From: Treponema sp.
Lineage (GTDB): Bacteria > Spirochaetota > Spirochaetia > Treponematales > Breznakiellaceae
Assembly (NCBI GenBank): GCA_031273325.1
Contig: JAISSB010000038.1
Location: 1-34,401, forward strand
Reading direction: 5' to 3'
DNA: 34,401 nucleotides
Part shown: in pieces, positions 30,322 to 34,401 of the stretch
Numbering within the stretch: position 1 is the stretch's first letter
How the letters are laid out: every line of letters starts with the position of its first letter
Translations under genes and position numbers: made by a program
Notes under the pieces: model-generated
Databases searched by the model: none
What the model was told of the DNA's origin: nothing
Seen by the model: the letters and a program-made list of their open reading frames with translations, nothing else

Positions 30322-31458
30322 ATTTTTGTAGACAATTTTTTTAGTATTCAACACTGTGACGGTAATGCACGAAATGGAACTCTTAAGCTGGCGCATGGAA
30401 CAGTACAAACTCCCATTTTTATGCCTGTCGGCACCAATGCAACCGTTAAAGCTCTCCGTGCAGCAGATGTCGAAGCTCTCGGTTACCGACTTATTCTTTC
30501 AAACACATATCATGTGTACTTACGTCCGGGCATTGAAGTAATAGCGGCTGCTGGCGGTCTTCATGAATTTATGGGGTGGAATCATAACATTTTAACCGAT
30601 TCGGGCGGATATCAAGTGTTTTCTTTGGCACCATTTCGAAAAATTACTGAGGAAGGAGTCCAGTTTCGTTCTCATATTGACGGTTCATTGCACGACTTGA
30701 GTCCAGAAAAAGTAGTGCACATTCAAACAGTATTTCATAGCGATATTTTAATGCCCCTCGACGTTTGCACTCCCTGGGGAATTTCCTATCAAGAATCGGT
30801 TGAAGCACTTAAGACAACCACACAGTGGTTAGATCGATCAGTAAAAACGTGGAAAAAAACTCAGCAAGACGGTTCCAAAGGAATGCTTTTCGCCATTGTA
30901 CAAGGAAACTTTTTCCGCGATCTCCGTGTTGAAAGTGTTGAGAATACCCTTAAGTATGACACACCAGGAGTCGCTCTTGGGGGACTTTCAGTAGGAGAAC
31001 CTCAAGAAGTATTTTTAGAATATTTAGCTTATACAACCGCCCTTTTACCTGTTCAAAAACCACGGTACGTGATGGGTATCGGCAGTCCCGATTACATCCT
31101 TGCTGCAATTGAAAACGGTATTGATATGTTTGATTGTATTCTACCCACGCGCACAGGCAGAACAGGACGTGTTTTTACTCGTGATGGGCATCTTTCTCTT
31201 AAAAAAGAGGAACGACGTTTTGATTTTAAACCAATTGACTCTGAATGTTCCTGTTCCGTTTGCCGTAGTCACACTCGTGCGTACCTTCGGCATCTTTTCA
31301 AAACTCAAGAAATCCTTTGTTCTATTTTAGCTACTTATCATAATCTCTATTTTCTGGAAGAGCTTGTCCGGAATGCCCGTCAAGCAATCAAAGAGCATCG
31401 ATTCTCCTCTTTTAAAGCAGTATTCCTTAAACGGTATTTTTCTCAAAAAGAGGAGTAG
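30322..31458 (+). CDS. tgt: Queuine tRNA-ribosyltransferase (Tgt), start codon uncertain
   Basis: This TIM-barrel enzyme exchanges guanine 34 of certain tRNAs for a queuine-type base. The catalytic Asp is in LTDSGGYQVFSL, and the nucleophilic Asp is in MFDCILPTRTGRTG. The zinc site is CSCSVC plus a His in ATYHNLYF. The track ORF begins at ATG 30421 (MPVGT), but the family N-terminus is encoded upstream in the same frame: SIQHCDGNARNGTLKLAHGTVQTPIF leads straight into MPVGT. The frame is open back to a TGA at 30307, and contains no ATG, GTG or TTG. An ATT at 30322 has AGAGG 8 bases upstream and would give 378 residues, the normal length. Start by ATT is therefore proposed; a sequence error is the alternative. 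The body of the gene is certain, the exact start is not. Confidence 0.9.
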   Translation: MFVDNFFSIQHCDGNARNGTLKLAHGTVQTPIFMPVGTNATVKALRAADVEALGYRLILSNTYHVYLRPGIEVIAAAGGLHEFMGWNHNILTDSGGYQVFSLAPFRKITEEGVQFRSHIDGSLHDLSPEKVVHIQTVFHSDILMPLDVCTPWGISYQESVEALKTTTQWLDRSVKTWKKTQQDGSKGMLFAIVQGNFFRDLRVESVENTLKYDTPGVALGGLSVGEPQEVFLEYLAYTTALLPVQKPRYVMGIGSPDYILAAIENGIDMFDCILPTRTGRTGRVFTRDGHLSLKKEERRFDFKPIDSECSCSVCRSHTRAYLRHLFKTQEILCSILATYHNLYFLEELVRNARQAIKEHRFSSFKAVFLKRYFSQKEE

Positions 31459-31465
31459 AGTGACG

Positions 31466-31729
31466 TTAATCGTCCTCCCCAAAATCTAGCTCATCTTCCT
31501 CGTCAAAGTCATCGTCAAAATCATCATCGTCGAAATCATCATCATCGTCATCGTCAAAATCATTTTCGTCGTCGTCAATATCATCAAAATCGTCGTCGTC
31601 GAAATCGTCAAAGTCATCGTCGTCATCGTCACTGCTACCAAAAATAAGAGCAGGGAACTCATCCTCGTGTTCGACTGTCCACTGCATGAGGCTCAGTACA
31701 TCTCTATCATTCATACTATTTTGCCGCAT
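31466..31729 (-). CDS. Small Asp-rich acidic protein
   Basis: An 87-residue protein whose N-terminal 32 residues are ordinary (MNDRDVLSLMQWTVEHEDEFPALIFG) and whose remainder is almost wholly Asp, Glu and Phe in a D(n)FD pattern, for example DDDDDDFDDFDDDDFDD. The ATG at 31729 has a good GGAGGG site 9 bases upstream, so it is likely translated. No family is recognised. The composition recalls the acidic tail of the RNA polymerase delta subunit, but the HARE domain is missing. Possible roles are cation buffering, nucleic-acid mimicry or binding a basic protein; all are guesses. It is convergent with tgt (7 bases apart) and divergent from thrC. Confidence 0.7.
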   Translation of the reverse strand: MRQNSMNDRDVLSLMQWTVEHEDEFPALIFGSSDDDDDDFDDFDDDDFDDIDDDENDFDDDDDDDFDDDDFDDDFDEEDELDFGEDD

Positions 31730-31831
31730 AAAACGGCCCTCCTTATTAAAAATAGCTACTTTACAAGCCTTCTTTAAAATTCAAAATTAACACCATTGCC
31801 TAGAACATTACAAGTATATTAATATCATTTC

Positions 31832-33163
31832 ATGCATTATTATAGCACCCGTAGTAAAACAAAGGCGGTATCTTTCACCACTGCTGCACTTGAAGGGCTT
31901 GCTCCAGACGGCGGTCTTTATGTGCCTGAAACTATCCCACAGTATTCAACAACTGTCAAGAATTCTCTTGCCACTATGGATTTTTCTTCTCTTGCATTTG
32001 AAACAATATATCCATTTGTTAGCGCCGATATACCTCCTTCAGTATTAGAAATAATCGTTCACGAAGCTTTTTCATTTCCAGCTCCGGTGGTGCCTGTTGC
32101 CGACCGGCTTATATTGGAATTGTTTCATGGACCGACTGCCGCATTCAAAGACTTCGGCGCACGGTTTATGGCACGCATTTTTTCTTATGTGCGGCGTGGA
32201 GAAGATAAAGCACTTCACATTCTTGTTGCAACTTCGGGGGATACCGGAGGTGCTGTCGCCGCAGGTTTTTTGGGTATTGAAGGTATCAATGTCACGGTTC
32301 TTTACCCACACGGTCGGGTATCTCCTCTTCAGGAACGTCAAATCGCGGGACTTGGAGCTAATATCCGCGCCCTTGCCGTTGAAGGAAGTTTCGATGATTG
32401 CCAAAGACTCGTCAAGGCAGCCTTCAGTGATCCTGTCCTCAAGAAACAACATAATTTATCGTCTGCTAATTCTATCAATGTGTCAAGACTCATTCCTCAG
32501 ATACCGTACTATTCTGCGTCTGCGGCTAAAGTCTTTGCGGGACGGTGTGACGCCGACGAAGAAGCAACGCCGCGGAAACACAAACTCCTTAACCCGCAAC
32601 TGTTAAAGGAAAAAAGCGGAAAGCAAGCAATTATCTCTGTCCCTTCCGGAAACTTCGGTAATTTAACTGCCGGACTCTATGCAAAAAAGATGGGAGCGCC
32701 GATTCAATCGTTCATTGCAGCAACGAATGCAAATAAAATCATTCCCAATTATTTAGAGAGCGGGTACTATGAAGTTCAGCCGACAAAAAAAACATTATCA
32801 AACGCTATGGACGTTGGGAATCCCAGCAATTTTGAGCGTATGGCTGCACATTTTTCATTGACGGCTCTGCGCGAATGTATGATCGGGATTTCTGTGTCCG
32901 ACAACGAAACGAAGCACATCATACAGTCGGTGTTCAACACCGAACAGTACTTTTTAGATCCGCATACTGCGGTCGGCTACCGTGCGTCGCACCGTGCGGC
33001 TCTCCCGGTTATAGTACTTGCAACCGCGCACCCCGCAAAATTTGCGGATATTGTTGAACCGCTTACCGAAACGATTCCAGTTCCTGCAAGTTTAACTATA
33101 CAAAGAAATCCTCAAAAACAAATTATTCCGGCAGATTTATCTGCTCTGATGGAGTTTTTATGA
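31832..33163 (+). CDS. thrC: Threonine synthase
   Basis: A 443-residue PLP enzyme converting O-phosphohomoserine to threonine. The N-terminal [33 protein letters not shown] is typical of the bacterial ThrC class. The PLP lysine is K106 in [13 protein letters not shown]. Further marks are [55 protein letters not shown] and [15 protein letters not shown]. The length is normal. No other threonine pathway gene is in the window. ychJ starts inside its stop codon (ATGA). Confidence 0.97.
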   Translation: MHYYSTRSKTKAVSFTTAALEGLAPDGGLYVPETIPQYSTTVKNSLATMDFSSLAFETIYPFVSADIPPSVLEIIVHEAFSFPAPVVPVADRLILELFHGPTAAFKDFGARFMARIFSYVRRGEDKALHILVATSGDTGGAVAAGFLGIEGINVTVLYPHGRVSPLQERQIAGLGANIRALAVEGSFDDCQRLVKAAFSDPVLKKQHNLSSANSINVSRLIPQIPYYSASAAKVFAGRCDADEEATPRKHKLLNPQLLKEKSGKQAIISVPSGNFGNLTAGLYAKKMGAPIQSFIAATNANKIIPNYLESGYYEVQPTKKTLSNAMDVGNPSNFERMAAHFSLTALRECMIGISVSDNETKHIIQSVFNTEQYFLDPHTAVGYRASHRAALPVIVLATAHPAKFADIVEPLTETIPVPASLTIQRNPQKQIIPADLSALMEFL

Positions 33164-33663
33164 AACTGTGTCATTGCGGTTCCGGCTCTCTTTATCAAGA
33201 ATGTTGTGAACCGTTTATTATTGGGACTGCATTGCCCCCAACTGCTGAAGCTCTCATGCGGAGCCGCTATTCGGCGTATGTTGAACATGCCATTAACTAC
33301 ATTGTAAGTACCTGTACAAAAACTCAAGAACGCATTGACGAAAAACAAACCCGTGCATGGAGCGAACAGTCCGAATGGCTTAAATTAGAAATACTGTCGG
33401 TCGCCGAAGGTAGAGAACAAGATTCTACCGGTACCGTTGAATTCAAAGCTTACTATAAGCATGATGGAATACCGGACGTACACCACGAGAAAGCGTTTTT
33501 CAAAAAACAAGGCGGTAAATGGGTGTACGACACGGGGAAAATGATTATTGAAACAGTGGTAAGAAGCAGTCCGAAAGTTGGTCGAAATGAACCGTGTCCA
33601 TGCGGAAGCGGTAAAAAATATAAATATTGCTGCGGAAGCCGTCCGCTTGCGGAACGCCAATAA
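33160..33663 (+). CDS. YchJ/UPF0225 family protein with two SEC-C motifs
   Basis: A 167-residue protein with the YchJ layout: an N-terminal zinc-binding SEC-C motif ([16 protein letters not shown]), an NTF2-like central domain ([24 protein letters not shown]; later [10 protein letters not shown] and HHEKAFF), and a C-terminal SEC-C motif ([18 protein letters not shown]) like the SecA tail. SEC-C motifs bind zinc and often mediate contact with SecB or ribosomes. The function of YchJ proteins is not settled. It overlaps thrC by 4 bases. GGGGACAGACC repeats and a terminator follow. Confidence 0.93.
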   Translation: MKLCHCGSGSLYQECCEPFIIGTALPPTAEALMRSRYSAYVEHAINYIVSTCTKTQERIDEKQTRAWSEQSEWLKLEILSVAEGREQDSTGTVEFKAYYKHDGIPDVHHEKAFFKKQGGKWVYDTGKMIIETVVRSSPKVGRNEPCPCGSGKKYKYCCGSRPLAERQ

Positions 33664-33670
33664 GTCAGAG

Positions 33671-33726
33671 GTCTGTCCCCGTTGTCGATGATTCGGGGTC
33701 TGTCTCCCCTTGAGGTCTGTCCCCTT
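33671..33726 (-). repeat. Three GGGGACAGACC repeats downstream of ychJ
   Basis: Minus-strand copies at about 33669-33680, 33693-33706 (with an extra base, GGGGAGACAGACCCC) and 33713-33724. The last is preceded by CTTAA, the same extended form seen at the RAYT and M28 stop codons. Confidence 0.8.
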
Positions 33727-33736
33727 AAGACAAAAA

Positions 33737-33761
33737 AAGGCGGAGCCTTTTGCTCCGCCTT
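33737..33761 (-). terminator. Intrinsic terminator of the surface-protein gene
   Basis: Perfect 10-bp stem AAGGCGGAGC/GCTCCGCCTT with a 5-base loop. On the minus strand the stem ends in a run of seven T (complement of 33732-33738). It lies 18 bases past the stop at 33780. On the plus strand it could also stop ychJ transcripts, though no T run follows there. Confidence 0.85.
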
Positions 33762-33779
33762 CATAAAACTTTGTTAGTC

Positions 33780-34401
33780 TTATTCTTCTATAAATGCTAT
33801 TGCAAGGTCATCTTTTGCTGAGCCGGTTACAGCGGTTGCCTCTGACTCATCGAATGCAGCGTCTTCAAAGCTAATCGTAAGATCAGTAACGCTATCCTCA
33901 GCATCATTATTAGTCGCGGTGCCAGTAATACTGAAGGTAATAACGGTACCGCTCGTTTTGACTGCTCCGAGTGTTAAGCCGTCCGGAAGATTTTCAACCG
34001 TGAAGCCGGTGGTTAATGTTGCCGCATCTTCAGTAAACGTATCGCCGCTCAGCGTTGCAGTAACCTCGCCTTCGATGGCTCATGCAGTATCATTTGATTC
34101 CGTAAAGCTGCCGTCCCACGTAATTGCCGGTGCCGACGGTTCGGCTCCTGTTCCTGCTTGAGTAATGGTAACAGTAGCAGTGCCTTTGATCAGCGTGCTG
34201 TCTGAGGCAATGCCCACGGTGAACGTTTTGTCAGTGGATTCACTGTTTGATTCTGTAATCGTTATCGGAACGGTTACGATATCATCGCTTACTGTTGGGG
34301 TACCAATAGTGGCAGTAGGAGTAATGGTGAAGTCAGTTGCTGCAAGCCCAGTAACTCCGGTTGCACCGCTGAAGGTAACCGTTACTTCGGTGTCCGCGTC
34401 T
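33780..34401 (-). pseudogene. 3' end of a repetitive surface/adhesin-like protein, interrupted by an in-frame TGA
   Basis: The minus strand is open from the right edge and reads beta-sandwich-like text rich in Thr, Ser, Asp and Glu: TEVTVTFSGATGVTGLAATDF, VPITITESNSESTDKTFTVGI, TATVTITQAG, then ITWDGSFTESNDTA. An in-frame TGA at 34082-34080 follows, but the same frame continues with matching text (AIEGEVTATLSGDTFTED, TDLTISFEDAAFDESEATAVTG) to TAA at 33782-33780. The composition and repeat phrases on both sides are alike, so this is one gene with a nonsense codon, perhaps TGG changed to TGA, or a sequencing error. There is no ATG restart before the second part. Such Calx-beta or cadherin-like repeats suggest an extracellular protein. 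The 5' end is outside the window. Confidence 0.7.

Noticed and set aside
30356-30541. 61-residue ORF starting with GTG
   Set aside because: It overlaps the start of tgt in another frame and has no protein features.
33919-34161. 80-residue plus-strand ORF (MPVILKVITVP)
   Set aside because: An antisense shadow of the repetitive surface-protein frame on the minus strand.

Overview
The window looks like a chromosomal segment of a Treponema-like spirochaete. The evidence is a V-type (not F-type) rotor subunit, a groES without groEL beside it (the arrangement I recall for T. pallidum), ThyX instead of ThyA, potA/potB, a YidC with a large periplasmic domain, and repetitive surface-protein fragments at the edges. 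The genus is an inference; no rRNA is present to confirm it.

Layout. 1-390: 3' end of a DUF4469-type protein with an apparent frameshift. 415-1526: about 1.1 kb of 23-bp tandem repeats. 1530-3489: divergent LysM/degenerate-M23 envelope protein and exonuclease III. 3497-7999 (minus): membrane-anchored permuted NlpC/P60-like protein, ispG, a V-ATPase K subunit and a protein with an apparently circularly permuted vWA domain. 8064-11558 (minus): the rpmH-rnpA-yidD-yidC-jag operon, with a clear promoter upstream and a tRNA-like terminator downstream. 11632-15830: a short topoisomerase IV A-like gene convergent with dnaN-recF; no dnaA is in the window. 15891-16915: accessory island with a REP-associated tyrosine transposase (RAYT), GGGGACAGACC repeats and a 41-bp tandem repeat. 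16916-23091 (minus): M28-type peptidase, soluble chemoreceptor-like protein, potB-potA, then queG-like, thyX and a Cys-rich protein in one unit. 23250-24832: ttcA between two arrays of an AAACGGTCGTTT-type repeat and several GGGGACAGACC copies. 24943-27423 (plus): ompA-like, nif3-like, lspA and a small membrane protein, partly overlapping. 27465-33663: ftsX-type permease, rnhA, groES, TPR lipoprotein, tgt, Asp-rich protein, thrC and ychJ. 33780-34401: 3' end of a repetitive surface protein interrupted by an in-frame TGA.

Most genes are housekeeping: replication (dnaN, recF, parC-like), protein insertion (yidC, yidD), tRNA modification (ttcA, tgt, queG-like), envelope maturation (lspA, LysM protein, OmpA) and metabolism (ispG, thyX, thrC). 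The most unusual content is the repeat system. A small hairpin-forming core, GGGGACAGACC(CC), occurs roughly 60 times, brackets the RAYT gene, abuts stop codons and has expanded into tandem arrays. A second 21-22-bp repeat flanks ttcA. Other unusual points are the permuted vWA domain, a tgt reading frame with no ordinary start codon at the homologous N-terminus, an orphan V-ATPase K subunit next to ispG, and a terminator shaped like a tRNA acceptor/T-arm minihelix.
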